Source of the DNA: Massilia sp. CF038
GTDB taxonomy: Bacteria; Pseudomonadota; Gammaproteobacteria; Burkholderiales; Burkholderiaceae_D
Direction: 5' to 3'
DNA length: 64,000 nucleotides
Assembly: GCF_900129765.1 (NCBI RefSeq)
Contig: NZ_FQWU01000001.1
Location: forward strand, 62,001 to 126,000
The notes beneath the pieces are model-generated. The model had not been told where the DNA came from and did no database searches. It saw nothing but the letters and a program-made list of their open reading frames with translations. This document shows, one piece after another, positions 54,801-63,635 of this stretch. The translations under genes were made by a program, and so were the position numbers. Position 1 is the first letter of the stretch. Each line of letters begins with the position of its first letter.

Positions 54801-57737
54801 GGCACCTCGGCCACGGTTGGCTTCTCGGCCGTGTGCGAAATCGCGCATGCGCTGGAAATGGCACTCGACACGCCGGCACCAGTGCTGGACGCAGCCGAAC
54901 GCGACCTGCTTGACGAAGCCGTCGAGTGCGCACGCGCCATGTTGCAAGGCTTTGCCCTGGGTGAAATCGCACCGTCGAATCCGGAGCTGGTCGCGCGTCT
55001 GAACACGCTGCGCGAACGCCTGGTGGAACGTGAATCGGCGGTGTATGTCGGCGCCGAGAGCTCAGCCATCAGCGCCGACGAAGTGGCAGCGCTTGATCCG
55101 CTGTTCGTCGAAACGCTCGACAGCATTGTGGAAGCAGCGCCGGTGGTGGAAGAGACCCCGGTCGTGGCGGAAGCTGCAGAGCCAGAAGCAGCAGAACCAG
55201 CAGTTGAAGAAGCTGCAGTCGCAGAACCTGAAGTGGTGGCGCCGGAAGCAATCGATCTGCCGATCGACGCTGCCGACCCTGTGCTCGACGACCTCGCTGA
55301 CGAGCCGGAAGAGCTGGTTGCAGCAGTCGTGGCCGAGCCGGTCGAGGCCGAAGCTGACGTGACGCTGGAAGAGGAAGACAGCTCACCGGTCCTGGTGCCG
55401 GAACTGATTTCGATTCCTGAATCGGTTGCCATGGCAGCCGAAGTGGCCGCCATCGAATCGGCACTGTCGGACAACGCCGTGCAAAATGCGGTTGCCGCCA
55501 TTCCGTTTGGCGATGACCTTGACGCCGACTTGCTGCCGGTGTTCCTGGAAGAAGCAACCGACTTGCTGCCGGAACTGGGCAATGGTCTGCGCAAGTGGCA
55601 GTCCAACCCGGCCGACACTGCGCTGGCCAAGGGCTTGCTGCGTATTCTGCACACGGTCAAAGGTTCGGCGCGGATGGCCGGTGCAATGCGCCTCGGTCAG
55701 CACACGCACGAAATCGAAAGCCAGATCGAAAACATGGTCCACGCCGGGACCTCGACGCCAGCGGCGTTCGACGAACTGCTGGCCAACTACGATCACGCCT
55801 TGCTGCTGTTTGAACAGCTGCAATCGCCAACCGACGCTGCCGCCGTGGCGCTGCCAGGTGCTGCACCTGCGGCCGCTGGTGACGACGCTGCCGCCACCCA
55901 GGCCCGTACGCCGCTGGTGCGGGTCCGTGCCGACATTCTTGACCGTCTGGTCAACCAGGCTGGTGAAGTGTCGATCACGCGTTCGAAACTGGATAACCAG
56001 GTGTCGACGCTGCGTTCCTCGCTCAACGACTTCTCGGAAAACTTGGGTCGTCTGCGCCGTCAGCTGCGCGAAGTGGAAATGCAGGCCGAATCGCAGATCT
56101 CGTCGCGCATGTCGATTTCCAGCGAACGCGAATTCGATCCGCTCGAGTTCGACCGCTTTACCCGTCTGCAGGAATTGACCCGGATGATGGCCGAATCGGT
56201 GAACGACGTTGCGTCGTTCCACGAAAGCCTGACCCGCACGGTCGAATCGGCAACCGACGACTTGACCGTCCAGACCCGTCTGACGCGCGATTTGCAGCGC
56301 GATCTGATGCGGGTGCGGATGGTGCCGTTCCAGAGCTTGTCGGAGCGTCTGTTCCGCGTGGCGCGTCAAACCGCCAAAGAAATCGACAAACGGGTCAACC
56401 TGGATATTCGCGGTGGCGGCGTCGAGATCGACCGTTCGGTGCTGGAGCAGATGGCCGCGCCGTTCGAGCACTTGCTGCGTAACTCGATCGTGCACGGTAT
56501 CGAAACGCGCGACAAGCGCAATGCCAACGGCAAGAGCGATATCGGCGAATTGCTGGTGCAAGTGAGCCAGCAGGGTAACGAAGTGGTGATTCAGTTCACC
56601 GACGATGGCGCCGGTCTGAATCTGGAGCGTATCCGCGCCAAGGCGATCGAAAATGGCTTGCTCGACCCGAAAGCAGTCATCACCGACAGCGAAACGGCCG
56701 ACCTGATTTTCGAACCAGGCTTCTCGACCGCCGATGCGCTGACCGAACTGGCCGGCCGCGGCGTCGGGATGGACGTGGTGCGTTCCGAAGCGACTGCCCT
56801 GGGCGGACGCGTGAGCATTGCCACCCAGAGCGGCAAGGGCGCACAGTTCACCATCAATCTGCCGCTGACGCTGTCGGTCACGCAGGTCGTCTTGATTACC
56901 AGCGGTACCAAGACCCATGCGGTGCCATCGATCCTGGTGGAACAGGTATTGCAGATCAAGGAAGCCGAAATGAACCGGGCACGCGAAGCCGGCTTCATCG
57001 AATTCCAGGGCCAGAAGGTGGGCGTGCACTTCCTGCCAACCCTGCTGGGCGATACCGAGACCAACCCACTGGTGCAGCGTTCCTGCCCGGTGCTGGTGCT
57101 CAAGCACGGTACCGACCGTCTGGCAGTGCAGGTCGACACGATTGAAGGCAACCGCGAGGTCGTCATTAAAAACATCGGCCCGCAGCTGTCGCGCATGATC
57201 GGCATTGCCGGCGCCACGGTGATGGGTTCGGGCGACATCGTCCTGATTCTCAATCCGGTGGCCCTGTCGCACCACATCGATCTGCATCCGCAGATGAAAC
57301 CGGCTGCAGCAGTTGCTGCCGCCGCCGTGGTACAGCAGGAAACCCGGGCCCGCGACTATGTGGTGATGGTGGTCGACGATTCGCTGACCGTGCGCAAAGT
57401 GACCCAGCGTCTGCTGGAACGCGAAGGCTACCAGGTCATGCTGGCCAAGGACGGCGTGGATGCGCTGGAGCGCTTGCAGGAAACCGTGCCCGATCTGATG
57501 CTGGTCGACATCGAAATGCCGCGTATGGATGGCTTCGACTTGACCCGCAACATTCGCGGCAACGAAAGCACCCAGGGTGTGCCGATCATCATGATCACCT
57601 CGCGTACGGCGGACAAGCACCGCAACTATGCGCTCGATCTTGGTGTGAATGCCTACTTCGGTAAGCCGTTCCAGGAAGACATGCTGCTGGCCGCCATTTC
57701 GGGCTTGCTGAACCGGGAAATGCCGGTTGCGCATTAA
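51879..57737 (+). CDS. pilL: Hybrid CheA-like kinase PilL/ChpA of the pilus chemosensory system
   Basis: This 1952-residue protein has an N-terminal FimL-like helical region, then three histidine phosphotransfer domains with HTLKGS-type motifs at about His675, His971 (HTLAGTS) and His1258 (HTVKGS). Low-complexity Ala/Glu/Pro linkers separate them (about 580-625, 760-890 and 1085-1180). A CheA dimerisation/HATPase region (N box LLRNSIVHGIE, Asn at about 1535), a CheW-like domain and a C-terminal receiver with Asp1877 (LVDIEMPRMDGF) follow. It would phosphorylate PilG and PilH. The phosphate could be relayed to the internal receiver. No pilK (CheR) or chpB gene follows. Confidence 0.96.
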   Translation: MTDFSHAPQFDTGPLGWVMGEIREALGRSGAALNDATALAGDAQADSLKHAKAYLHQAHGALQMVDVDGVGVMTQAAEAALDRFRDGLLECTSEHAQLVGAVYTAVIEYLEELLSGAPQQPARLFPYYRDLQEQLGAARIHPADLFFPDLSLAVTLPQHAAAPVAADYAACRGRFEKALLPFLKSTDPVSQQATASTMQEAIALIAAGQKEAPARTFWVAMQSFAELVAKGQLGSNLFVKQLFGLINLQIRRLSQGEGSLPEMMMRDALFFIAAAPNPSPTAQALRAAYRVNDVVPSDYQKKRYGRIDAHALKAAKDALAHASASWDKLSSETDPALEAEFGELVGSMAAASEKLGSPALIRLAGEIVRATRDSQAAGRNPQFSLEMATALLFVEHGLDQIRQLPDDFDSHAEVVGARLLALAAGQTPPDAPQWQGDLSRQIQQDHTVAVLAAEMKNGLRQVEKVLDDYYADGSKRPTLTQIDPVLHQLQGAVAILDQEDAMRAALHVKEAVRALAAAEGDPELEAASLQNIAQNIGALGFFVDMLAKNFEAAKDRFSFDREEGMLREVPFEKPSGEAVFEQEPVIEEVAPVAIEPVQEAPLEFVDSAAPVAAPAAPAVPTAPPMPVEGEVEAELLEIFIMEAQEVLELVTATLPKLKAEPSNQETITVVRRAFHTLKGSGRMVGLNNFGEGAALVEKVMNLWLSEGRSATPDLLALLDWAAVDMTAWVNELASTGSSPRSSDALVASATRMLEGAPFTMEAAAAVAPAAPMAEVPVQAPADVQEEAITALALPDEEEITALAVPDDAAPLDEVAAPAGMDALSLPGLSLPDLSLPELNDAPQVEETIDALALDLPMDVLADAPADVTPELPLEISAEAPADEVVVDEVIEMTEPELLKLVPDNVIEFPGSRSDAADDNTKRVGDLEIPLPLYNIYLAETDELVRLLAQDFGEWRHETHRGVSPEAIKAAHTLAGTSATVGFSAVCEIAHALEMALDTPAPVLDAAERDLLDEAVECARAMLQGFALGEIAPSNPELVARLNTLRERLVERESAVYVGAESSAISADEVAALDPLFVETLDSIVEAAPVVEETPVVAEAAEPEAAEPAVEEAAVAEPEVVAPEAIDLPIDAADPVLDDLADEPEELVAAVVAEPVEAEADVTLEEEDSSPVLVPELISIPESVAMAAEVAAIESALSDNAVQNAVAAIPFGDDLDADLLPVFLEEATDLLPELGNGLRKWQSNPADTALAKGLLRILHTVKGSARMAGAMRLGQHTHEIESQIENMVHAGTSTPAAFDELLANYDHALLLFEQLQSPTDAAAVALPGAAPAAAGDDAAATQARTPLVRVRADILDRLVNQAGEVSITRSKLDNQVSTLRSSLNDFSENLGRLRRQLREVEMQAESQISSRMSISSEREFDPLEFDRFTRLQELTRMMAESVNDVASFHESLTRTVESATDDLTVQTRLTRDLQRDLMRVRMVPFQSLSERLFRVARQTAKEIDKRVNLDIRGGGVEIDRSVLEQMAAPFEHLLRNSIVHGIETRDKRNANGKSDIGELLVQVSQQGNEVVIQFTDDGAGLNLERIRAKAIENGLLDPKAVITDSETADLIFEPGFSTADALTELAGRGVGMDVVRSEATALGGRVSIATQSGKGAQFTINLPLTLSVTQVVLITSGTKTHAVPSILVEQVLQIKEAEMNRAREAGFIEFQGQKVGVHFLPTLLGDTETNPLVQRSCPVLVLKHGTDRLAVQVDTIEGNREVVIKNIGPQLSRMIGIAGATVMGSGDIVLILNPVALSHHIDLHPQMKPAAAVAAAAVVQQETRARDYVVMVVDDSLTVRKVTQRLLEREGYQVMLAKDGVDALERLQETVPDLMLVDIEMPRMDGFDLTRNIRGNESTQGVPIIMITSRTADKHRNYALDLGVNAYFGKPFQEDMLLAAISGLLNREMPVAH

Positions 57738-57756
57738 GGGCTGAACGGCCAAGTGA

Positions 57757-57786
57757 AAACGCCTCGCATTGCGAGGCGTTTTTTTT
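57757..57786 (+). terminator. Terminator of the pil chemosensory operon
   Basis: AACGCCTCGC (57759-57768) and GCGAGGCGTT (57771-57780) form a perfect stem with a two-base loop extended by the flanks, followed by a run of T to 57786. Confidence 0.9.
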
Positions 57787-57805
57787 GGTGCCAAAAAAAC
57801 CAAGC

Positions 57806-57904
57806 ACATCGTCCTCGCGAAGGCGGGCTCGCATGCGAGCCCCCTATACCATGTTACCGAATTCGGATGCGTGGTATAGGCCCCCGCCTTCGCGAGGGCG
57901 ATGT
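57806..57904. repeat. Palindromic repeat element, copy E
   Basis: Arms ACATCGTCCTCGCGAAGGCG with their complement surround ACCGAATTCGGATGCG. The left arm carries an extra small palindrome, GCTCGCATGCGAGC, which also occurs in copy F but in the right arm. Confidence 0.87.
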
Positions 57905-57940
57905 GCTGGCGAAGCGGCTACCGCGAAAGCGATGTAGTGG

Positions 57941-58033
57941 TTATGCGGCTTGGACCTTTACTACCGCGTAGCGCTCGAGGGTTTTTTTCGCGCTTCGTCG
58001 TGCATCACAATCGGGGCCGGGTAGTTGGCCACC
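57941..58033 (-). pseudogene. Truncated duplicate of the photolyase 3' end
   Basis: The sequence 57901-58033 repeats 58131-58264 almost exactly: one substitution, plus a one-base deletion and adjoining change in the T-run region. The duplicated part covers the last 31 or so codons of the photolyase gene with its stop (57941-57943) and the downstream flank. The one-base deletion after the T-run shifts the frame (CGCGCTTCG against GCGTGCTTCG). No start or 5' part is present, so it is a non-functional fragment. Confidence 0.85.
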
Positions 58034-58035
58034 AA

Positions 58036-58134
58036 ACATCGTCCTCGCGAAGGCGGGGACCCATACCACGCATCCGAATCCGGTGAAGTGGTATGGGGGG
58101 CTCGCATGCGAGCCCGCCTTCGCGAGGGCGATGT
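58036..58134. repeat. Palindromic repeat element, copy F
   Basis: This second copy lies 230 bases after copy E and is bounded on both sides by photolyase 3' sequence. The arms match copy E, with the extra palindrome GCTCGCATGCGAGC in the right arm and a changed centre (CCGAATCCGGTGAAG). Confidence 0.87.
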
Positions 58135-58170
58135 GCTGGCGAAGCGGCTACCGCGAAAGCGATGTAGTGC

Positions 58171-59595
58171 TTATGCGGCTTGGACCTTTACTACCGCGTA
58201 GCGCTCGAGGGTTTTTTTGCGTGCTTCGTCGTGCATCACAATCGGGGCCGGGTAGTTGGCCACCCTGGTCGCCGCCAGCCACGGCGCGTGAATTTCCTTG
58301 TCGCTCAGCTTGGCCAGCTGCGGCAGATACTTGCGAATGAACTTGCCCTTGGCATCAAATTTTTCCGACTGGGTGATCGGGTTAAATATCCGGAAGTAGG
58401 GCTGGGCATCGCAGCCGGAGGACGAGGCCCACTGCCAACCGCCATTGTTCGATGACAGGTCAAAGTCATTGAGCAGCAGCGCAAAATACTGCTCGCCCCA
58501 GCGCCAGTCAATCCCCAGGTCCTTGATCAGGAAACAGGCCGCCACCATGCGCAGGCGGTTATGCATGTAGCCAGTCTGGTTCAGCTGCAGCATGGCCGCA
58601 TCCACCAGCGGATAGCCGGTGCGGCCTTCGCACCAGGCGGCAAACAGTTCTTCCGCCTCCGGACCCGCTTCCCATTCAATGGCATCGTAAGCCGGCTTGA
58701 ATGCACGCTCGGTCACACGCGGATGGTGGAACAGGATCATGGCGTAAAAGTCGCGCCAGATCAGTTCCGACAGCCACACCGGCGCGCCGGCGCCACCGCC
58801 GCCATTGCCGATCAGCGCCTGCATGGTGCGCACCAGATGGCGGATCGAGAGCGTGCCAAAGCGCAGGTGCACCGACAGGTAGGATGGCCCTTTCACGGCC
58901 GGATAGTTGCGCGCCTCATCGTAGGCGGGCGCGCGCGGCAGGAAGTCTTCGAACAGGGCTGCGGCGCCCGACATGCCCGCCGCCAGGGGCACGCTGGCTG
59001 GCTCGAAGCCGATCTCGGCCAGCGTAAGCAGGCGCGCATCGGCCGGGGCCGCGGCGAACTTGGCAGCGTGTGGCTCGACCGGAAAAGCGTCAAGCGCCTG
59101 CGGCTCGGCCGCCAGGCGCTTGAGCCAGGCATTCTTGTACGGCGTGAAGACGGAGAAAATTTGCCCCTGCAAGGTCAGCACTTCGCTCTTTTCGAAAATC
59201 ACCTGATCCTTGAAGCTGAACAGGCTGCGCCCGTCGGCTTCCAGCACCTGCGCGACAGCGGCATCGCGCGCGATCGCCTGCGGCTCATAGTCGCCGTTAA
59301 CGAACACGGCGTCCACGCCAAGCTCTGCGGCAAGCGCTGGAATTGCTTCGTGGGCACTGGCATGGCGCACGATCAGGTAGCCGCCCATGGCGCGCAGCTC
59401 GGCATCGAGCTCGGCCAGGCTGTCATGGATGAACTGCACGCGCCGGTCCGCCCTGGGCAAGCTGTCGAGAATGTCGGTATCGTAGATGAAGGCGCAATAC
59501 ACGCTGTTCGACGACGTTAGTGCGTGATGCAGTGCAGCATGGTCAAACGCGCGCAGGTCGCGCCGGAACCAGACCAGCGATTTATTCAGTGTCAT
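58171..59595 (-). CDS. phr: Deoxyribodipyrimidine photolyase (cryptochrome/photolyase family)
   Basis: The 474-residue flavoprotein repairs cyclobutane pyrimidine dimers using light. The N-terminal alpha/beta domain starts KSLVWFRRDLRAFDHAAL. The FAD-binding helical domain has SVHLRFGTLSIRHLVR, ELIWRDFYAMILFHHP, WCEGRTGYPLVDAAM and the NDFDLSSNNGGWQWASSSG region. The ATG at 59595 is chosen; a TTG at 59613 would add six residues. The 3' end is partially duplicated downstream. The enzyme fits class I CPD photolyase. Confidence 0.95.
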   Translation of the reverse strand: MTLNKSLVWFRRDLRAFDHAALHHALTSSNSVYCAFIYDTDILDSLPRADRRVQFIHDSLAELDAELRAMGGYLIVRHASAHEAIPALAAELGVDAVFVNGDYEPQAIARDAAVAQVLEADGRSLFSFKDQVIFEKSEVLTLQGQIFSVFTPYKNAWLKRLAAEPQALDAFPVEPHAAKFAAAPADARLLTLAEIGFEPASVPLAAGMSGAAALFEDFLPRAPAYDEARNYPAVKGPSYLSVHLRFGTLSIRHLVRTMQALIGNGGGGAGAPVWLSELIWRDFYAMILFHHPRVTERAFKPAYDAIEWEAGPEAEELFAAWCEGRTGYPLVDAAMLQLNQTGYMHNRLRMVAACFLIKDLGIDWRWGEQYFALLLNDFDLSSNNGGWQWASSSGCDAQPYFRIFNPITQSEKFDAKGKFIRKYLPQLAKLSDKEIHAPWLAATRVANYPAPIVMHDEARKKTLERYAVVKVQAA

Positions 59596-59767
59596 AGGCG
59601 TGTTCAAGGTCAAGATGAGGCCGTTTCAGCCTGTCTAACATCGCTATCAGACCGGTCCGCAATGGCGCTCGCAGTGGGTAACGGCCCCAATTCAGTGTAA
59701 ACTATCGAAAAGCCCGTTGTTGTAGGCGGGATACTAGCAGCAAACCTCCTGCATCGAGGAACAGAAA

Positions 59768-60439
59768 GTGACGCATATGAAGAAAAGCAAGATCGGGAAA
59801 ACGCCACCCATGCCGGGCATGGCCGAAGATGAATCGGGCCGATTTGCCGACAGCATGACGTCGACCTCGTCCTCCGGCCTGAACCTGGCCAACCATTTTC
59901 TGATTGCCATGCCGTCCATGCAGGACCCGATTTTCGGCGGCACCGTCGTCTATATCTGCGAGCATAACGACAAGGGCGTGCTGGGCGTGGTCATCAACAA
60001 GCCCACCGACATGACCATGGAAATCCTGTTCGAGCGCATCGACCTGACGGTGTCCGACGGCTTGCACAGCGAAGTCGTCAACGAACCCATCATGTTTGGC
60101 GGCCCGGTCCAGGATGACCGCGGCTTCGTCCTGCACACGCCAGGCACCCCGTATTCCTCCTCGCTGACGGTCACCTCGGAGGTGGCGTTTACCACCTCGA
60201 TTGACGTGCTCGAAGCGGTAGCCAACGGCACCGGTCCCTCGCGCCTGCTGGTGTCGATCGGCTACGCCGGCTGGAGCCCCGGCCAGCTGGAAGACGAAAT
60301 CGGCCGCAATGGCTGGCTGACCGTGGGCGCCGATCCGCACGTGCTGTTCGATCTGCCCATCGAGGAGCGCTACAACGCGGCCATCAAACTGCTTGGCATC
60401 GACCCGATGATGCTGGCTTCCGAGGCTGGCCATGCGTAG
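59768..60439 (+). CDS. algH: YqgE/AlgH family protein
   Basis: The 223-residue protein has the UPF0301/AlgH core: LANHFLIAMPSMQDPIFGGTVVYICEH and GVLGVVINKP, and later RLLVSIGYAGWSPGQLEDEI. In Pseudomonas, AlgH affects alginate regulation; the biochemical role is unknown. A GTG at 59768 with GAGGA nine bases upstream is chosen; ATG at 59777 would be three codons shorter. The first 30 residues are extra relative to E. coli YqgE. It is followed at once by ruvX, as in many proteobacteria. Confidence 0.92.
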   Translation: MTHMKKSKIGKTPPMPGMAEDESGRFADSMTSTSSSGLNLANHFLIAMPSMQDPIFGGTVVYICEHNDKGVLGVVINKPTDMTMEILFERIDLTVSDGLHSEVVNEPIMFGGPVQDDRGFVLHTPGTPYSSSLTVTSEVAFTTSIDVLEAVANGTGPSRLLVSIGYAGWSPGQLEDEIGRNGWLTVGADPHVLFDLPIEERYNAAIKLLGIDPMMLASEAGHA

Positions 60440-60858
60440 TGGTGTGTCGATTGGCCGCACCCGTGGTTGACATCGTTTTTGGATTTGATTTCGGCATCAA
60501 GCGCATTGGCATTGCGATGGGCAATACCCTGACCGGGCAGGCCCAGCCGCTCGAGGTGGTCAAGGCCATCGACAACGCCGCCCGTTTCAAGCAGATTGGC
60601 GACCTGATCGCACAGTGGCGCCCCGCGTGCCTGGTGGTCGGCGAACCGCTGCATCCGGACGGCGCCGAGCACGAGATGACGCTGCGCTGCCGCCGCTTTG
60701 CCAATCAGCTGCACGGGCGCTTCAATTTGCCGGTGCACCTGGTCGACGAGCGCTATTCCTCGGCCGTGATTACGTCGCGCCGCGGCGAAATCATCGACGC
60801 GAAAGCCGCTGCCATTATTTTGCAACAATACTTTGACGACCATGCCAACAACAACTAA
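60439..60858 (+). CDS. ruvX: Putative pre-16S rRNA nuclease / Holliday junction resolvase YqgF
   Basis: The 139-residue RNase H-fold protein has the start motif FGFDFGIKRIGIAMG with the catalytic Asp, GEPLHPDGAEH, and LVDERYSSAVITSRRGE with the second acidic pair. E. coli YqgF trims 16S rRNA 5' ends. The start is a GTG (60439) that touches the algH stop codon; an internal start is possible because the first ten residues (VCRLAAPVVD) precede the conserved core. Confidence 0.93.
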   Translation: MVCRLAAPVVDIVFGFDFGIKRIGIAMGNTLTGQAQPLEVVKAIDNAARFKQIGDLIAQWRPACLVVGEPLHPDGAEHEMTLRCRRFANQLHGRFNLPVHLVDERYSSAVITSRRGEIIDAKAAAIILQQYFDDHANNN

Positions 60859-61348
60859 GAACTTCGACGCCGAAGCGCTTTACCAGGTGCTGCTGGGCCA
60901 GGTGCGCAGCGGCCTGGCCGGTGTGCCCGACGCGGCCATCGTGGGCATCCATTCGGGCGGCGCCTGGCTGGCCGAACGGCTGGCGCGCGACCTGGGCCTG
61001 CAGCAGCGGCTCGGCTTCATCGACGTTTCGTTCTACCGCGACGATTACGCCAAAAAAGGGCTGCACCCGGACGTCAAGCCGACCAACATCGGCTTTAACG
61101 TCGACCGTGCCAACGTGGTGCTGGTGGACGATGTGCTGGCCACAGGGCGCACCACGCGCGCGGCCATCAATGTGCTGTTCGACTTTGGGCGCCCGGCGCG
61201 CATCATGCTTGCGGCCCTGGCCGACCGCGGCGGGCGCGAGCTGCCGGTGGCAGCCGACTTCGTCGCCACCCATGCCGCGCTCGAGTCAGATCAGTCGTTG
61301 GTCCTGGCGCGGGCCCAGGATGGACAATTCACGCTAACGATAGAATAA
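60842..61348 (+). CDS. pyrR: PyrR bifunctional uracil phosphoribosyltransferase and regulator
   Basis: The 168-residue PRTase-fold protein shows the PRPP loop [35 protein letters not shown] and [11 protein letters not shown]. PyrR proteins act as UPRTases and, in many bacteria, as RNA-binding regulators of the pyr operon. Its start overlaps the ruvX end by 17 bases. The pyrB gene follows after 14 bases. I did not find an obvious PyrR attenuator in the short gaps here, so whether it regulates by RNA binding is open. Confidence 0.93.
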   Translation: MPTTTKNFDAEALYQVLLGQVRSGLAGVPDAAIVGIHSGGAWLAERLARDLGLQQRLGFIDVSFYRDDYAKKGLHPDVKPTNIGFNVDRANVVLVDDVLATGRTTRAAINVLFDFGRPARIMLAALADRGGRELPVAADFVATHAALESDQSLVLARAQDGQFTLTIE

Positions 61349-61362
61349 GAACAGACCCCACC

Positions 61363-62328
61363 ATGCTCAATCCGCAACTCAATAAACACGGCGAGCTGCA
61401 GCACCTGCTGTCGATCGAAGGGCTGCCGAAATCGATCGTCAACCACATACTCGATACCGCCTCGAGCTTTGTCGGCATCTCCGACCGTGAAGTGAAAAAG
61501 GTGCCGCTCATGCGCGGCAAGAGCGTGTTCAACCTGTTCTTCGAGAACTCGACGCGCACCCGCACCACCTTTGAAATCGCCTCCAAGCGCCTGTCGGCCG
61601 ACGTGATCAACCTGAACATCCAGGCTTCGTCGGCCAGCAAGGGTGAGTCGCTGCTCGACACCATCGACAACCTGTCAGCCATGCACGCCGATATGTTCGT
61701 GGTGCGCCACTCGCAGTCGGGCGCGCCCTACCTGATCGCCAAGCACCTGATCGACACCAAACAGTCGCACGTCCATGTGATCAATGCGGGCGACGGCCGT
61801 CACGCGCACCCGACCCAGGGCTTGCTGGACATGTACACCATCCGCCATTACAAAAAGGACTTCACCAACCTGACGGTGGCTATCGTGGGCGACATCCTGC
61901 ACAGCCGCGTGGCGCGCTCGGACATCCACGCCCTGACCACGCTGGGCGTGCCGGAAGTGCGCGCGATCGGGCCGCACACGCTGCTGCCGGGCGGGCTGGA
62001 ACAAATGGGCGTGCGCGTATTCACCAACATGGACGAAGGCTTGAAGGGCGTGGACGTGATCATCATGCTGCGCCTGCAGAACGAACGTATGGGTGGGGCA
62101 TTGCTGCCGTCGGCCCAGGAATACTTCAAGAACTACGGCCTCACGCCCGAACGCCTGGCGCTGGCCAAGCCGGACGCAATCGTCATGCACCCGGGACCGA
62201 TGAACCGGGGCGTGGAAATTGATTCGGCCGTGGCCGATGGTGCGCAGGCGGTGATTTTGCCGCAAGTGACATTCGGGATTGCGGTACGCATGGCGGTAAT
62301 GAGCATTGTGGCAGGGACGCAAGGATGA
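61363..62328 (+). CDS. pyrB: Aspartate carbamoyltransferase catalytic subunit
   Basis: The 321-residue enzyme makes N-carbamoyl-aspartate in pyrimidine synthesis. The carbamoyl-phosphate motif [19 protein letters not shown] and the [16 protein letters not shown] and [17 protein letters not shown] segments are intact. No regulatory subunit gene (pyrI) follows; instead the degenerate dihydroorotase gene overlaps its stop by four bases. That pairing is the class A aspartate transcarbamoylase layout known from Pseudomonas. Confidence 0.96.
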   Translation: MLNPQLNKHGELQHLLSIEGLPKSIVNHILDTASSFVGISDREVKKVPLMRGKSVFNLFFENSTRTRTTFEIASKRLSADVINLNIQASSASKGESLLDTIDNLSAMHADMFVVRHSQSGAPYLIAKHLIDTKQSHVHVINAGDGRHAHPTQGLLDMYTIRHYKKDFTNLTVAIVGDILHSRVARSDIHALTTLGVPEVRAIGPHTLLPGGLEQMGVRVFTNMDEGLKGVDVIIMLRLQNERMGGALLPSAQEYFKNYGLTPERLALAKPDAIVMHPGPMNRGVEIDSAVADGAQAVILPQVTFGIAVRMAVMSIVAGTQG

Positions 62329-63635
62329 AACTACATATCAAGAACGGGCGCGTGATCGATCCCGCCAACGGCATCGACGCCGTACAAGACTTGTTTATCG
62401 CCGACGGCAAGATCGCTGCCCTGGGCAGTGCGCCAGCCGGCTTCGAGGCCGCACGCAGCATCGATGCGCGCGGCCTGGTGGTGGCGCCTGGCCTGGTCGA
62501 TCTGTCGGCCCGCCTGCGCGAGCCGGGCTACGAATACAAGGCGACGCTCAAATCCGAGATGCAGGCCGCCATGCAGGGCGGCGTCACTTCGCTGGTGTGC
62601 CCGCCCGACACCGACCCGGTGCTCGATGAACCGGGCCTGGTCGAAATGCTCAAGCACCGCGCCGGCAAGCTGCAGCAGGCGCACGTGCACCCGCTGGGCG
62701 CCCTGACCACCGGCTTGAAAGGCGAGTCGCTCACCGAAATGGCGGAGCTGACCGAAGCAGGCTGCATCGGTTTTTCGCAGGCCGAGCAACCTATCACCGA
62801 TACCAACGTGCTGCTGCGCGCGCTGCAGTACGCTAAGACCTTCGGCTACACCGTCTGGGTGCGGCCGCAAGATGCGCACATCGGGCGCGGCGGCATTGCC
62901 CACAGCGGCCCGCTGGCGTCGCGTCTGGGCTTGTCTGGCGTGCCCGTCATGTCCGAGACCATCGCGCTGCACACGCTGTTCGAGCTGGTGCGTGCCACCG
63001 GCGCGCGCGTGCACCTGTGCCGCATGTCGTCAGCGGCCGGGCTGGAACTGGTGCGCGCGGCAAAAAAGGAAGGCTTGCCCGTGACCTGCGACGTGGGCGT
63101 GCACCATGTGCACATGACCGACGCCGATATCGGCTTCTTCGATTCGAACGCCCGGGTCACGCCGCCATTTCGCAGTCAGCGCGACCGCGATGCGATTCGT
63201 GCGGCGCTGTTTGACGGCACCGTTGACGCCATCTGTTCCGACCACACCCCGGTCGACGACGATGAAAAGCTGCTGCCCTTCGGCGAAGCCTCGCCTGGCG
63301 CAACCGGCCTGGAACTGCTGCTGGCGCTGACCATCAAGTGGGCAGACGAGTACGCGGCCAATCAGGCGGCGGGCCAGGGCGCAGCGGCGCCGCTGGCACG
63401 GGCGCTGGCCAAGGTGACTTGCGACGCGGCCCGCGTGGCTGGCCTGGCCGCCGGCTCGCTGGCGCCCGGTGCGGTGGCTGACGTGGTGCTGTTCGACCCG
63501 CAGGCACGCTGGACGGTGGAAGCGGCGGCACTGGCCAGCCAGGGCAAGCACACGCCCTTCCTCGGCTTCGAGGTGGCAGGGCAGGTGCGCGCCACCATCG
63601 TGGCGGGCCAGGTGGCCTGGCAGCGCAGCGCTTGA
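62325..63635 (+). CDS. Inactive dihydroorotase-like protein PyrC'
   Basis: The 436-residue protein is a homologue of dihydroorotase of the multifunctional-complex type. The metal-binding DxHxHLR motif is replaced by D59-LSARLR: both histidines are gone (Ser61 and Arg63 in their place). Other catalytic regions also differ ([12 protein letters not shown] instead of a CHVS-like motif; SDHTP instead of DHAP). In Pseudomonas such PyrC' chains are non-catalytic but needed to assemble active PyrB. It overlaps pyrB by four bases. The true dihydroorotase must be elsewhere in the genome. Confidence 0.88.
   Translation: MKLHIKNGRVIDPANGIDAVQDLFIADGKIAALGSAPAGFEAARSIDARGLVVAPGLVDLSARLREPGYEYKATLKSEMQAAMQGGVTSLVCPPDTDPVLDEPGLVEMLKHRAGKLQQAHVHPLGALTTGLKGESLTEMAELTEAGCIGFSQAEQPITDTNVLLRALQYAKTFGYTVWVRPQDAHIGRGGIAHSGPLASRLGLSGVPVMSETIALHTLFELVRATGARVHLCRMSSAAGLELVRAAKKEGLPVTCDVGVHHVHMTDADIGFFDSNARVTPPFRSQRDRDAIRAALFDGTVDAICSDHTPVDDDEKLLPFGEASPGATGLELLLALTIKWADEYAANQAAGQGAAAPLARALAKVTCDAARVAGLAAGSLAPGAVADVVLFDPQARWTVEAAALASQGKHTPFLGFEVAGQVRATIVAGQVAWQRSA

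Noticed and set aside
51858-57809. Two very long minus-strand ORFs (about 1029 and 808 codons) opposite pilL
   Set aside because: They are antisense shadows of the pilL reading frame, histidine/arginine/glutamine-rich with no recognisable domain.
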